From Minwuiaceae bacterium (GTDB taxonomy: Bacteria > Pseudomonadota > Alphaproteobacteria > Minwuiales > Minwuiaceae), in assembly GCA_028278525.1 (NCBI GenBank), contig JANQEE010000013.1, positions 248,001 through 312,000 on the forward strand: DNA of 64,000 bases, given 5' to 3'. Position 1 is the first letter of the stretch; each line of letters begins with the position of its first letter. The translations under genes were made by a program, and so were the position numbers. The notes beneath the pieces are model-generated. The model worked only from the letters and a program-made list of their open reading frames with translations, ran no database searches and was not told the DNA's origin. This document shows, piece after piece, positions 15,220 through 23,909 of the stretch.

Positions 15220-16839
15220 ATGACGCGCATGTCGGGCGGCCAGGCCCTGGTCAAATCTGTACTGCAACACGGCGTGGACACGATCTTCGCGCTGCCGGGG
15301 GTGCAGGTCGACCACCTGTTCAATGCCCTGCACGACGAAGGCAACGCGATCCGGGTGATCCACACCCGGCACGAGCAGGGCGCCGCCTACATGGCCAACG
15401 GCTATGCGCAGTCGACCGGCAAGGTCGGCGTGTTCGCGGTGGTGCCCGGCCCGGGCCTGCTCAACACCACGGCGGCGCTGGCCACGGCCTATGGCTGCAA
15501 CGTCCCGGTACTGGCGATCTCCGGGCAGATCCCGTCCTACGCCATCGGCCGCGGCCTCGGCATGCTGCACGAGATACCGGACCAGTTGGCGATGATCCGG
15601 GGCGTCACCAAATGGGCGGAGCGGATCGAGCATCCGTCGCAGGCGCCGGCCCTGGTAAACGAGGCGTTCCGCCAGCTACAGACCGGCCGGCCCCGGCCGG
15701 TCGAGATCGAAATGGCGCTCGACGTGATGGCCGACCAGGCCGAGGTCGAACTGCTGGCGCCGGGCGAGATTCCGCCTGCCCCCGCGCCCGATCCGGAGGC
15801 AATCGCCTCGGCCGCGAAGAGCCTCGGCGAAGCGGAGAACCCGGTGATCGCGGTCGGCGGCGGCGTGTTCGGGGCCGAGGCGGAACTGCTCGAACTGGCG
15901 GAGATGCTGCAGGCCCCGGTGCTCGCCAACCGCATGGGCCGCGGCGCGCTCAGCGACCGCCACTACCTCGCCCAGACCAACCCAGCCGGCTTCGATCTCT
16001 GGCAGGATGCCGACGTGGTGCTCGGCGTCGGCACCCGCATGCAGACGCCGATGATGTTCTGGGGGCCGAAGGGCAAGAAGATCCTGCGCATCGACATCGA
16101 TCCCATCGAAATCGGTCGCCACGGCAAGCCGGCGCTCGGCATCGTCGCCGACGCCAGGGCCGCCCTGGCCGCGCTGATCCCCGAGGTCGCCAAGCACAAC
16201 AAGCAGCGCGCCTCGCGGGAAGCGGAACTGAACGCGCTGAAACAGGCCAAGATCGCCGAGTTCGAGGAGAAGCTGGCGCCCCAGATGGCCTACCTGAAGG
16301 TCCTCCGCGACGCCCTGCCGGACGACGGCATCCTGGTCGACGAACTGACCCAGGTCGGCTACATGGCCCGCATCGCCTTTCCGGTCTACCACCCGCGCAC
16401 CCTGATCGGCAGCGGCTACCAGGGCACGCTCGGCTCGGGCTACGCAACCGCGCTCGGCGTCAAGGTGGCCAACCCGAACCGGCCGGTGCTGTCGGTCAAC
16501 GGCGACGGCGGCTTCATGTACAACGTGCAGGAAATCTCGACCGCCGTGCAGCAGAACATCGCGCTGCCGGCGATCGTGTTCGAAGACGGCGCCTTCGGCA
16601 ACGTGCAGCGCATGCAGCGCGAGCTGCATGACGGCCGCGTCATCGCCACCGACCTGCAAAATCCTGACTTCGTCGCCTTGGCGGAAAGCTTCGGCGCCGC
16701 CGCCTTCCGCGCCGACTCGCCGGACCAGCTCGCCAAGGTCCTGCCGGAAGCCCTCGCGCTGAATGGCCCCAGCATTATCGCCGTCAAGGTCGGCCGCATG
16801 CCAGACCCCTGGACGACGATCATGCCCCGGCGGAGTTAG
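15220..16839 (+). CDS. Thiamine-diphosphate-dependent enzyme, acetolactate synthase large-subunit-like
   Basis: A 539-residue protein with the three-domain ThDP layout: PYR (about 1-170, catalytic Glu52 in RHEQGAAY), central domain (about 190-330) and PP domain (about 370-539). The cofactor metal motif begins GDG at 428-430; about 26 residues on, where acetolactate synthases have NN, this protein has Glu455-Asp456. The FAD-contact residues of true AHAS are not evident, so it may be an oxalyl-CoA decarboxylase- or sulfoacetaldehyde-type relative. I chose ATG 15220 with GGAGGGA 9 bases upstream; ATG 15202 is a poorer in-frame alternative. It is monocistronic. Confidence 0.85.
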   Translation: MTRMSGGQALVKSVLQHGVDTIFALPGVQVDHLFNALHDEGNAIRVIHTRHEQGAAYMANGYAQSTGKVGVFAVVPGPGLLNTTAALATAYGCNVPVLAISGQIPSYAIGRGLGMLHEIPDQLAMIRGVTKWAERIEHPSQAPALVNEAFRQLQTGRPRPVEIEMALDVMADQAEVELLAPGEIPPAPAPDPEAIASAAKSLGEAENPVIAVGGGVFGAEAELLELAEMLQAPVLANRMGRGALSDRHYLAQTNPAGFDLWQDADVVLGVGTRMQTPMMFWGPKGKKILRIDIDPIEIGRHGKPALGIVADARAALAALIPEVAKHNKQRASREAELNALKQAKIAEFEEKLAPQMAYLKVLRDALPDDGILVDELTQVGYMARIAFPVYHPRTLIGSGYQGTLGSGYATALGVKVANPNRPVLSVNGDGGFMYNVQEISTAVQQNIALPAIVFEDGAFGNVQRMQRELHDGRVIATDLQNPDFVALAESFGAAAFRADSPDQLAKVLPEALALNGPSIIAVKVGRMPDPWTTIMPRRS

Positions 16840-16861
16840 GCGATCCCATAGCGACACACGT

Positions 16862-16962
16862 CCCTCTCCCCACGCTTGCGGGGGGAGAGGTTAGGTGAGG
16901 GGGGTATCGATGCCGGTCACCCCCTCACCCAACCCTCTCCCCCTCAAGGGGGCGAGGGCTTT
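16862..16962. repeat. Family C repeat, probable bidirectional terminator
   Basis: A GC-rich block with repeated CCCTCTCCCC and GGGGGAGAGG segments that can fold into hairpins. It lies between the converging stops at 16839 (+) and 16993 (-). Its right part (about 16934-16962) closely matches 53743-53772, which also sits at a convergent junction. Termination in both directions is inferred from position and structure. Confidence 0.6.
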
Positions 16963-16992
16963 CCGAACAGTCGATTGCCGTCCCAAACCCCG

Positions 16993-17805
16993 TTAGATAA
17001 TCGCGTGCCGCACCTTGGCGGAAACCCACTCGCTGACCACCACGGTTGCCAGAATCACCACAAAGATCAGCGTCACCTGCGGCCAGGCCAGCACGTTGAG
17101 CGACGCCTGCAATTGCAGGCCGATGCCGCCGGCGCCGACCAGGCCCAGGATGGTCGACTCGCGGATGTTGATGTCCCAACGGAACACCGAGATGCCGAAG
17201 AAGGCCGGCAGCACCTGCGGCACGATGGCGTAATCGACCACCTGCGCGGCGCCCGCGCCGGTCGCGGTGACGGCCTCCACCTGGGTCTCGTCGATCTCCT
17301 CGATCGCCTCGTACAGCAGCTTGGCGATGAAACCGATCGACCGCAGCCCGATGGCGACGATCCCGGCCAGCACGCCCGGCCCGATGATGGAGACCAGCAG
17401 CAGCGCCCAGATCAGCGAGTTGATCGAGCGCGACGCGACGATGATGAACAAAGCCACGGGGCGCACGAACATCACGCTCGGCGTGGTGTTGCGCGCCGCC
17501 ATGAATGCGACCGGCAACGCGAACAGGATGCCGAGCAGGGTGCCGAGCGTCGCAATGTTGATGGTGTCCCAAAGCGGCAGCCAAAGCTCGTTGATATAGC
17601 CCCACCGCGGCGGGAACATGCGGCTGCCGATGTCGGCCGCCTGGCGCGGCGCGTCGGCGACGAAGGCCCAGATCGTGTCCGCCGTCATCACCTGCCAGCA
17701 ATAAACGAACAGCGCCACAAGGCAGAGCCAGCCGGCCCAGAGCGTGAGCTGCGCCCGGGTCGTCCGATGCCGCCAGACCGGTTTTTCTTCCGCCGCCGTC
17801 GCCAT
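16993..17805 (-). CDS. phnE: Phosphonate/phosphite ABC transporter permease, second PhnE
   Basis: A 270-residue inner-membrane permease. The six-helix core carries the cytoplasmic coupling motif EAIEEIDETQVEAVTATGA (about 155-175) and the conserved FRWDINIRESTILGLVGAGGIG (about 205-226), both diagnostic of PhnE. The N-terminus (about 1-25) is cytoplasmic and basic before the first membrane segment. The start ATG 17805 overlaps the TGA of the upstream phnE by one base (TGATG), implying translational coupling. It is the last gene of the phnD-phnC-phnE-phnE operon. Confidence 0.92.
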   Translation of the reverse strand: MATAAEEKPVWRHRTTRAQLTLWAGWLCLVALFVYCWQVMTADTIWAFVADAPRQAADIGSRMFPPRWGYINELWLPLWDTINIATLGTLLGILFALPVAFMAARNTTPSVMFVRPVALFIIVASRSINSLIWALLLVSIIGPGVLAGIVAIGLRSIGFIAKLLYEAIEEIDETQVEAVTATGAGAAQVVDYAIVPQVLPAFFGISVFRWDINIRESTILGLVGAGGIGLQLQASLNVLAWPQVTLIFVVILATVVVSEWVSAKVRHAII

Positions 17806-18611
17806 CACTGCACCCACTTGCGGACGTAGCTGGAGGAATATTCCGCCACCATGACGATGGCGATGATGATCAGCAGAATCGCGCCGGCCGAGTCGAACTC
17901 GTACCGGTCGATGGCCGTGTTCAGCGTCGCGCCGATGCCACCGGCGCCGACGATGCCGATCACCGCCGACTCGCGGAAATTGATGTCCAACCGATAAAGC
18001 GACAGGCCGATCAGCCGCGGCATCACCTGCGGCTGGATCGCATAGTTGACCAGCTGCCACCAGGAGGCGCCGGTCGCCCGCACCGCCTCGGCCTGCGCCT
18101 CGTCGATATCCTCGATGTCCTCGGCCAGCAGTTTCGCCAGGAAGCCGATGGTCGCGAACGACAGGGTCAGGAAGCCGGCGAACGGCCCGAAGCCGAACAT
18201 CGCGACGAACAGGATGGCGATGATGATTTCCTGCAGGGCGCGGGAGACGGCGATGATGCTGCGGCAGACCAGATAGACGGCGCGCGGCGCTATGTTCCGC
18301 GCCGCGCCGATGCCGATCGGCACCGAGATCAGCACGCCGACCACCGTCGAAGTCACGGTCATGGTCAGGCTCTCGACCAGGCCCTGGGAAATGTCGGTCC
18401 AGCGGGTGGTGAAGTCCGGCGCCAGGAATCCCTGGATGAACCGCCAGCCGCGCTCCAGCCCCTCCAGCACCCGGACCCAGTTGACCTCCAACGAGCCGAC
18501 CGCCGCGATCAGGTAGACCAGCGCCCCGCCGTAGATGGCGTAGCGCCAGCGGCGGTCGCGGATCAGCACCGGCGGGCGGCGCCAGACCCGCGGATGCGCG
18601 GTGTCGCTCAT
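17805..18611 (-). CDS. phnE: Phosphonate/phosphite ABC transporter permease, first PhnE
   Basis: A 268-residue permease homologous to its downstream neighbour. EDIEDIDEAQAEAVRATGA and LYRLDINFRESAVIGIVGAGGIG are the paired PhnE signatures. About six hydrophobic segments. Two different PhnE proteins commonly form a heterodimeric channel with PhnC and PhnD. The start ATG 18611 lies 2 bases from the phnC stop at 18614, a tight operon join. The substrate could be phosphonate, phosphite or phosphate esters; no C-P lyase or phosphite dehydrogenase is in the window to narrow it. Confidence 0.92.
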   Translation of the reverse strand: MSDTAHPRVWRRPPVLIRDRRWRYAIYGGALVYLIAAVGSLEVNWVRVLEGLERGWRFIQGFLAPDFTTRWTDISQGLVESLTMTVTSTVVGVLISVPIGIGAARNIAPRAVYLVCRSIIAVSRALQEIIIAILFVAMFGFGPFAGFLTLSFATIGFLAKLLAEDIEDIDEAQAEAVRATGASWWQLVNYAIQPQVMPRLIGLSLYRLDINFRESAVIGIVGAGGIGATLNTAIDRYEFDSAGAILLIIIAIVMVAEYSSSYVRKWVQ

Positions 18612-18613
18612 GC

Positions 18614-19441
18614 TCAGACCAGGCCGGCGAGGCGTTCCTCGCGCTCGCGCTCGTCCTCGTCGTCTTCGCCGTCCTCGCCGTCGCGGCGGCGGATCGCGGT
18701 CCAGTCCTCCTCGCCGTAGATCCGGGTCAGCACCGTCTCGTCCAGCGCCTCCGGGCTGCCGTCGAACACCACGCTGCCCGCCTGCAGGCCGATGATGCGC
18801 TTGGTGAACTGCCGCGCCAGCACCACGTCGTGGATGTTGATGATCGCCGGCAGCGCCCGCTCCTGGCAGATCTCGACGACCAGCCGCATGATCTGGCGCG
18901 ACGTCTTGGGGTCCAGCGACGCGGTCGGCTCGTCGATCAGCAAGAGCTCCGGGTCCTGTTCCAGCGCCCGGGCGATACCGACCCGCTGCCGCTGCCCGCC
19001 GGACAGCGCGTCGGCCCGCTTGTCCGCATGCTGAATCAGGCCGACCCGGTCGAGCAGGGCAAAGCCCTTCTCCACGTCGCCGGGCGGATACCGCCGGGTA
19101 AAACTCCGCCAGAACGGCACATAGCCGAGGCGGCCGGACAGCACGTTCTCCATCACCGTTAGCCGCTCGACCAGGGCGTATTCCTGGAAGATCATGCCGA
19201 TCCGCCGACGGGCCCGGCGCAGCTCTCGCCGCGAGAGCGCGGTGATCTCCAGGTCGCCCAGATGCACCTGGCCGGCGGTCGGCTCGACCAGCCGGTTGAC
19301 GCAGCGGATCAGGGTCGATTTACCGGCGCCGGAGGGGCCGATCAAGCCGACCACCTGCCCCTCCGGCACCTCGAACGAGACGTCGGCAAGCGCCTTGTCG
19401 CCGGTCGCGTAGGTCTTCGTCAGACCGGTTACCCGCAGCAC
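18614..19441 (-). CDS. phnC: Phosphonate/phosphite ABC transporter ATPase PhnC
   Basis: A 275-residue ABC ATPase powering import through the two PhnE subunits. Walker [10 protein letters not shown] is at 35-43, the Q-loop in [20 protein letters not shown] (typical PhnC), the signature LSGGQRQR and Walker [14 protein letters not shown]. The last ~30 residues form an unusual, strongly charged tail rich in Asp, Glu and Arg beyond the normal PhnC end. The start is GTG 19441 with GGGGGGA upstream. It lies 33 bp downstream of phnD. Confidence 0.93.
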   Translation of the reverse strand: MLRVTGLTKTYATGDKALADVSFEVPEGQVVGLIGPSGAGKSTLIRCVNRLVEPTAGQVHLGDLEITALSRRELRRARRRIGMIFQEYALVERLTVMENVLSGRLGYVPFWRSFTRRYPPGDVEKGFALLDRVGLIQHADKRADALSGGQRQRVGIARALEQDPELLLIDEPTASLDPKTSRQIMRLVVEICQERALPAIINIHDVVLARQFTKRIIGLQAGSVVFDGSPEALDETVLTRIYGEEDWTAIRRRDGEDGEDDEDEREREERLAGLV

Positions 19442-19474
19442 GCTTGTCCCCCCGACGTCAGTTTTCTGCCTTGC

Positions 19475-20422
19475 CTACTGGCAAGAATAGGAGACGCCGT
19501 TGGCTTCGTCGATCTTGCGGATCACCGCCCAGTGCTCCTTGAAGGTGATCGGCACGAACTGCGCCTCGCCGGACTTCGAGAACTCCGCCTCCAGCGAGCT
19601 GCCCGCCCATTCGAACGAGAAGAAGGCTTCCTTGATCTTGTCCTGCAGGTCCGGCTTCAGGTTGTGGGCGATGCCGTAGCCGGTGGTCGGAAAGGTCTGC
19701 GACTTGAAGATCGACACCACCTGGTCGGACTTGATGACGTCGCGGCTGACCATCCGCCGCAGCACCGAGTTGGCGATGGCCGCCGCGGGATAGTCCTTGT
19801 TGGCGACGCCCAGGATCGAGTTGTCGTGCTTGCCGGAGAACACCGGTTCGAAGTCCTCGCCGGCCACCATGCCGTAGTCGGCCTTCAAAATCGCCGACGG
19901 CGCCTTGAAGCCGGAATTCGAGGTCTGCGAGGTGAACGCCATCTTCTTGCCCTTGATGGCCTCGACCTTGTCGATGCCCGAACCCGGATAGGTCAGGATT
20001 TCCATCTCATAGCCGAACGAGCCGTCGGCGGATGCCATCATGGTGAACGGCCGGAAACCGGCGCAGGCGACGGCCAGCGGGTTGGAACCGGTGTTGAAGC
20101 CGGCGATATGCAGCCGGCCGGCGCGCATCGCCTCGATCTGCGCGGCATTCGACTGGACCGGGAAGAACTGCACTTTCTTGCCGGTCAGCTTCTCCATATG
20201 GGCCAGGAAATCGGACCAGACCTCGGCGTAAACCGCCGGATCCTCGACCGGCGTATAGGCGAAAATCAGTGTCGACGGATCGACCTGATCCGCCGCATTC
20301 GCCGGGATATCGGCGATCAGGTCGCCGTCGGTGTCTTTGTAGCGGCTGTCGAGCGTGAATGCCGCGACGGCCGGACTGGCGAACAAAACAACGGCGGCAA
20401 GCGCCGAAACAAGCTTCTTCAT
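19475..20422 (-). CDS. phnD: Phosphonate/phosphite ABC transporter substrate-binding protein PhnD
   Basis: A 315-residue periplasmic binding protein. A signal peptide covers about residues 1-20 (MKKLVSALAAVVLFASPAVA). The mature part has the PhnD-type motifs IFAYTPVEDPA, TGKKVQFFPVQSNAAQIEAM and FTSQTSNSGFKAP, the last being the ligand-binding Ser/Thr loop. ATG 20422 is preferred over ATG 20425 because GGGAGG sits 6 rather than 3 bases upstream. It is first in the operon, with a Pho box about 75 bp upstream, indicating induction by phosphate starvation. Confidence 0.92.
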   Translation of the reverse strand: MKKLVSALAAVVLFASPAVAAFTLDSRYKDTDGDLIADIPANAADQVDPSTLIFAYTPVEDPAVYAEVWSDFLAHMEKLTGKKVQFFPVQSNAAQIEAMRAGRLHIAGFNTGSNPLAVACAGFRPFTMMASADGSFGYEMEILTYPGSGIDKVEAIKGKKMAFTSQTSNSGFKAPSAILKADYGMVAGEDFEPVFSGKHDNSILGVANKDYPAAAIANSVLRRMVSRDVIKSDQVVSIFKSQTFPTTGYGIAHNLKPDLQDKIKEAFFSFEWAGSSLEAEFSKSGEAQFVPITFKEHWAVIRKIDEANGVSYSCQ

Positions 20423-20497
20423 CATTTGCCTCCCGATTGAGAACTCGGCGCCGAAACGCCCGTTTTGCCTTCTGCTATACACCGATAAAGGGGTTCA

Positions 20498-20526
20498 ATG
20501 ACAGTTTCATTACAGTTCAATTACAG
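20498..20526 (-). promoter_or_regulatory. Pho box (three PhoB half-sites) upstream of phnD
   Basis: Read on the minus strand: CTGTAAT (20526-20520), TGAA, CTGTAAT (20515-20509), GAAA, CTGTCAT (20504-20498). These are three 7-bp units with exact 11-bp periodicity and AT-rich 4-bp spacers. This matches the known PhoB site (two CTGTCAT units 11 bp apart) with one extra unit. It is correctly oriented about 75 bp upstream of phnD. Confidence 0.88.
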
Positions 20527-20656
20527 ATCTTTTCCGAAAGGAAAGCCGCTGTCGAGCGCGACGTTTCCGGCGGCAAGTCCCCTCGATCAGCCGGCAAAAC
20601 CGATGTATCGGCGCGTTGCGGCGGGTCAAGCATCGTGGATGGAAAAACGCCGGCGG

Positions 20657-22711
20657 TCAGTCCGCCGCTCGATACAGGTGCCACAGATCGGCGACGCCGT
20701 TCAGCCGATGCTTGCCGGCGTTCTCGAGTTCGATGCCCGAACCGGCGATCAGATCCCTGACGGTACGGGAGATGACGACCTCGCCGGGACCGGCGAAGCG
20801 CGCAACGCCGGCGGCGATGTCGGCCGCCACGCCGTCGACCTGGCCGTCCTGCATATCCACCTCGCCGGTATGGACACCAATCCGAACCGTGACACCCTGC
20901 AACCGCAGCAGCCCGGCTATCGACAGCGCGCAGTGGATCGCTCGCGCCGGGCCGTCGAACGTGGCCCGGAACCTGCCCACCGGCGAGGCGGTCGCCTTGC
21001 CGCGAAAACGGGCGAGTTCGCTCGCCAAGGCGTCGTGCGCGGGGCGGAACCGATTTCCGTGTCCTCCCTCGATCTCGGCATGCACAATCGTCGCCAACAC
21101 CCGGTTCGACAGGCCGGCGGGTTCGGCTTCTGCGATAAACGAGCCGATCAGGTCGATGATCTTTCCCGTATTGTCGCCTACGAAGAACAGATGATCGTCG
21201 CCGGGCAGCTCGACATAGCGCGCGCCGGGGATCTGCTCACCCAGAAAGCGGCCGTCCTCGACGTCGATGGTCACGTCCCCGGTCCGGTGGATCACGATGG
21301 TCGGGACACGGATGGTTGGCAGGATGTCGCTGATATCGATCTCACTGTTCATTTTCATCAGCGCCGCCGCGGCGCCGGGATTGGCCCCCAACCGTTCAAA
21401 CTTGCCCCACCAGTGCTGGAAGTCGGCATTGCCGGCCATCGACGGTGCGAAGTTCGCCAGGGTCTTGCCGGTGCCCCAATCCTCGTCGATATAACGGAAC
21501 AGCTCGCGCAGCGATTCCGCCGTCGGGAACCAAGATGTGAACCGCGCGAAAGCGCCATACAGGATCAGAGACCGGCAGCGATCTGGATGGCTGGCTGCGA
21601 ACATGGCGGATAACGAGCCGCCCTCCGATATCCCCATGATCGCGGCCGTCTCCAGCCCGACCGCGTCCATCACGGCGCGGATATCGTCCATGCGTTCGTC
21701 CAGGCCCGGCAGGTCGCCGACCTGATCGGACAGTCCGGTGCCGCGCTTGTCGAACATGGTCACCCGCGCGACCGTACCGAGACGTCTGAGCGCCCGCGCG
21801 AAGCCCGGCTCGTCCCAGTAGTTTTCGATATGGGAAACGAAACCGGGTGTCAGCACCAGGTCTACGGGACCGTCCCCGAAGACCTGGTAGGCAACGTGCA
21901 CCCCGCCGCTCTTGGCGTAGTGGGTCGCCGGTTTGTCCGATATCGGAAGGTTCAGGGCGGGCGTCGGCAGGGGCGGAACGGGACGGCTGCATGCGGAACC
22001 GTCAACGGCACCGCGCACCTTTTCCAACGCGGCACTCGGCTTTATCCCCGCGTCGGCAAGCAGGCGGTTTGCCGTGGCTAGCTGTTGCTCCGCCTGCGTT
22101 CGGTAGCCGGCTCTCGCCAGCATCGAACAAAGGTCAGCGTGCGCCGCTTCGTCCAGCGGGTCGACTTGCACAAGCGACCGCGCATAACGCAACGCCGCGC
22201 AGGGCTCCGCCGACAGCCGGCTTATCAGGGCCCGAAGAATTTCGCCGTGAAGGGCGCGTGCATCCTCGCGTTCGGCAATGCACCAGGATTGAAAACCATC
22301 GCATCTCGGCAGGAAAAGCCCGTCCAGAAAGGCGCCTTGCAGCACCTGGGCAAAATCTTGCAGCTCCGATGTTTCGATCGCCGCCAGTCCGGCGGCGCAT
22401 CGTCGACGAACGGCAAGCACGTCGACATGGACGCCGGCGGGATCGAAACGCACCGTGTCCCGGTCGGCGACGATGCGCGCCGTCTCCGGATCGTTGACCA
22501 GCGGCCGCAGCCGGCTGAGGCTCCAGCGCAACGCGCCGCGCGGATCGTCGGGCAGATCCCAGAACATAGCGCATAGATGATCGCGCCGGTGTGCCCTGCC
22601 GGTCATTGCCAGATATGCCAGCAGTGCGCGGGTTTTCTTTGATCGCGGCAGCGCCACCGGCTCGCCGTCGCGCGCAACTTCGACGCCTCCCATCAAGCGA
22701 AGAGTCAGCAT
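20657..22711 (-). CDS. SARP/BTAD regulator fused to alpha/beta hydrolase and degenerate class III cyclase domain
   Basis: A 684-residue multidomain protein. Residues 1-90 form an OmpR-like winged helix (KTRALLAYLAMTG, GALRWSLSRLR); about 95-245 is a BTAD helical domain (LVQVDPLDEAAHADLCSML); about 265-520 is an alpha/beta hydrolase with FDKRGTGLSD, Ser362 in GISEGGS and His507 in GDDHLFF; about 530-684 is a cyclase homology domain with RIGVHTGEVDM and GPGEVVISRTVRDL. In the cyclase part the metal-binding FTDIVGST is replaced by VHAEIEGG and the GDGF loop by VGRF, so cyclase activity is unlikely. The start is ATG 22711 with GGGGTGG upstream. Confidence 0.85.
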   Translation of the reverse strand: MLTLRLMGGVEVARDGEPVALPRSKKTRALLAYLAMTGRAHRRDHLCAMFWDLPDDPRGALRWSLSRLRPLVNDPETARIVADRDTVRFDPAGVHVDVLAVRRRCAAGLAAIETSELQDFAQVLQGAFLDGLFLPRCDGFQSWCIAEREDARALHGEILRALISRLSAEPCAALRYARSLVQVDPLDEAAHADLCSMLARAGYRTQAEQQLATANRLLADAGIKPSAALEKVRGAVDGSACSRPVPPLPTPALNLPISDKPATHYAKSGGVHVAYQVFGDGPVDLVLTPGFVSHIENYWDEPGFARALRRLGTVARVTMFDKRGTGLSDQVGDLPGLDERMDDIRAVMDAVGLETAAIMGISEGGSLSAMFAASHPDRCRSLILYGAFARFTSWFPTAESLRELFRYIDEDWGTGKTLANFAPSMAGNADFQHWWGKFERLGANPGAAAALMKMNSEIDISDILPTIRVPTIVIHRTGDVTIDVEDGRFLGEQIPGARYVELPGDDHLFFVGDNTGKIIDLIGSFIAEAEPAGLSNRVLATIVHAEIEGGHGNRFRPAHDALASELARFRGKATASPVGRFRATFDGPARAIHCALSIAGLLRLQGVTVRIGVHTGEVDMQDGQVDGVAADIAAGVARFAGPGEVVISRTVRDLIAGSGIELENAGKHRLNGVADLWHLYRAAD

Positions 22712-22880
22712 CGTGCGTTTCCACCCCTGAAAAACGGCAGGCAGCCGCCACCTCTTGCCATTCCCGACCGGCAAAAGACAACGCCCACCGCACCGATTTG
22801 GCGCAACATCGCATGCGCCAGTCTACTTACCAGTGAGTATTGTCACAAACCCATACAGATGGCTGAGGCGGATACGCCGC

Positions 22881-23909
22881 CTAGACTGTCACAGTGTCGG
22901 TCCCGGCCGAAAACCGGGGCACACGGAACTTGCGCCGGTAGGCGCCTGGCGAAATGCCGGTAATCCGCTTGAACAGGCGGCGGAAAGACGCGGAATCCTC
23001 GTAGCCGACGCGCCATCCGATTTCGTCGACGGGGACGTCGCTGCCCTCCAACCGTCGCTTGGCGTCTTCGATCCTTAGTTTCTGTACGTAGGCAATAGGC
23101 GCATGGCCGGTCGCCTTGGTGAATCGTCGCTTGAAAGTTCGCTCGGCCAGTCCGGACCGGCGCACCATTTCGTCGACCGGCGCCGCCACTGAAAAATGTG
23201 TCGACAGCCAGTCCTGCGCGTCGCGGACGACAGCGTCGTCGTGATCCGTCGATCCTTGAAACACGATGTAGGGGCTAAGGCCATGCTCGTGCCATTGCAG
23301 GGCATAGAACTTGGTCGCAGCGTGCGCCGCCGTCGGGCCGACGTGCCGCGCGATCAGATACAGCACCAGGTCGTGCCAGGAGTTGGATGCGCCGGACGAC
23401 ACGAACTGTTCGCGGTCGCCGGATGCCACCAGGGCCTTCTCCGGCAATAGGCGGACGGCGGGAAACGTCTTGCGAAACGTCTGCTCGTAGCCCCAGTGGA
23501 TGGTCGCGTCCTGACCGTCGAACAGGCCGGTTTCGGCCAGCAGGAACACTCCGGAACAGGCGGAGCAGAGCGTCGCGCCCCGTTCGTGCATCGCCGCCAG
23601 CCACGAGACCAGGGCCGGATACCGCCCGCATTGCCAAGCCGGCCCGGAGACGACCACCGACGGCACGATGACAATGTCGGTCGCATCGACCTCCTCGATC
23701 CCGCGATGCGCGGCGATTGACAGGCCACTCGCCAACGGCACGTCGCCGCGTCGCTCGCCGACGATCTCCATATCGAACGGGTCCCGGTCGGGCAGTGCGT
23801 AACCGGCCCCCGCCAGCATCTCGAACGAATTCATCACATCGTAAATGCCGCTCAGCGTCGAGATGACCGCGTCGGGTATGGCGACCAGGCTGATATGCAA
23901 TCTATCCAT
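22881..23909 (-). CDS. GlxA family transcriptional regulator (DJ-1/PfpI plus AraC domains)
   Basis: A 342-residue regulator. Residues about 1-185 form a DJ-1/PfpI-type amidotransferase-like sensor, with the nucleophile-elbow region LCSACSGVFLLAETG. About 235-335 is an AraC-type double HTH: DEMVRRSGLAERTFKRRF and a second helix pair ending VGYEDSASFRRLFKRITG. I chose ATG 23909, which begins the DJ-1 strand MDRLHISLVAIP; its ribosome site is weak and a longer N-terminus is possible. It is divergent from the DUF1127 gene across a 302-bp region carrying a direct-repeat operator candidate. The ligand is unknown. Confidence 0.88.
   Translation of the reverse strand: MDRLHISLVAIPDAVISTLSGIYDVMNSFEMLAGAGYALPDRDPFDMEIVGERRGDVPLASGLSIAAHRGIEEVDATDIVIVPSVVVSGPAWQCGRYPALVSWLAAMHERGATLCSACSGVFLLAETGLFDGQDATIHWGYEQTFRKTFPAVRLLPEKALVASGDREQFVSSGASNSWHDLVLYLIARHVGPTAAHAATKFYALQWHEHGLSPYIVFQGSTDHDDAVVRDAQDWLSTHFSVAAPVDEMVRRSGLAERTFKRRFTKATGHAPIAYVQKLRIEDAKRRLEGSDVPVDEIGWRVGYEDSASFRRLFKRITGISPGAYRRKFRVPRFSAGTDTVTV

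Noticed and set aside
16993-20422. A complete phosphonate-degradation locus
   Set aside because: Only the importer genes are present. No C-P lyase, phosphonatase or phosphite dehydrogenase was found on either side.
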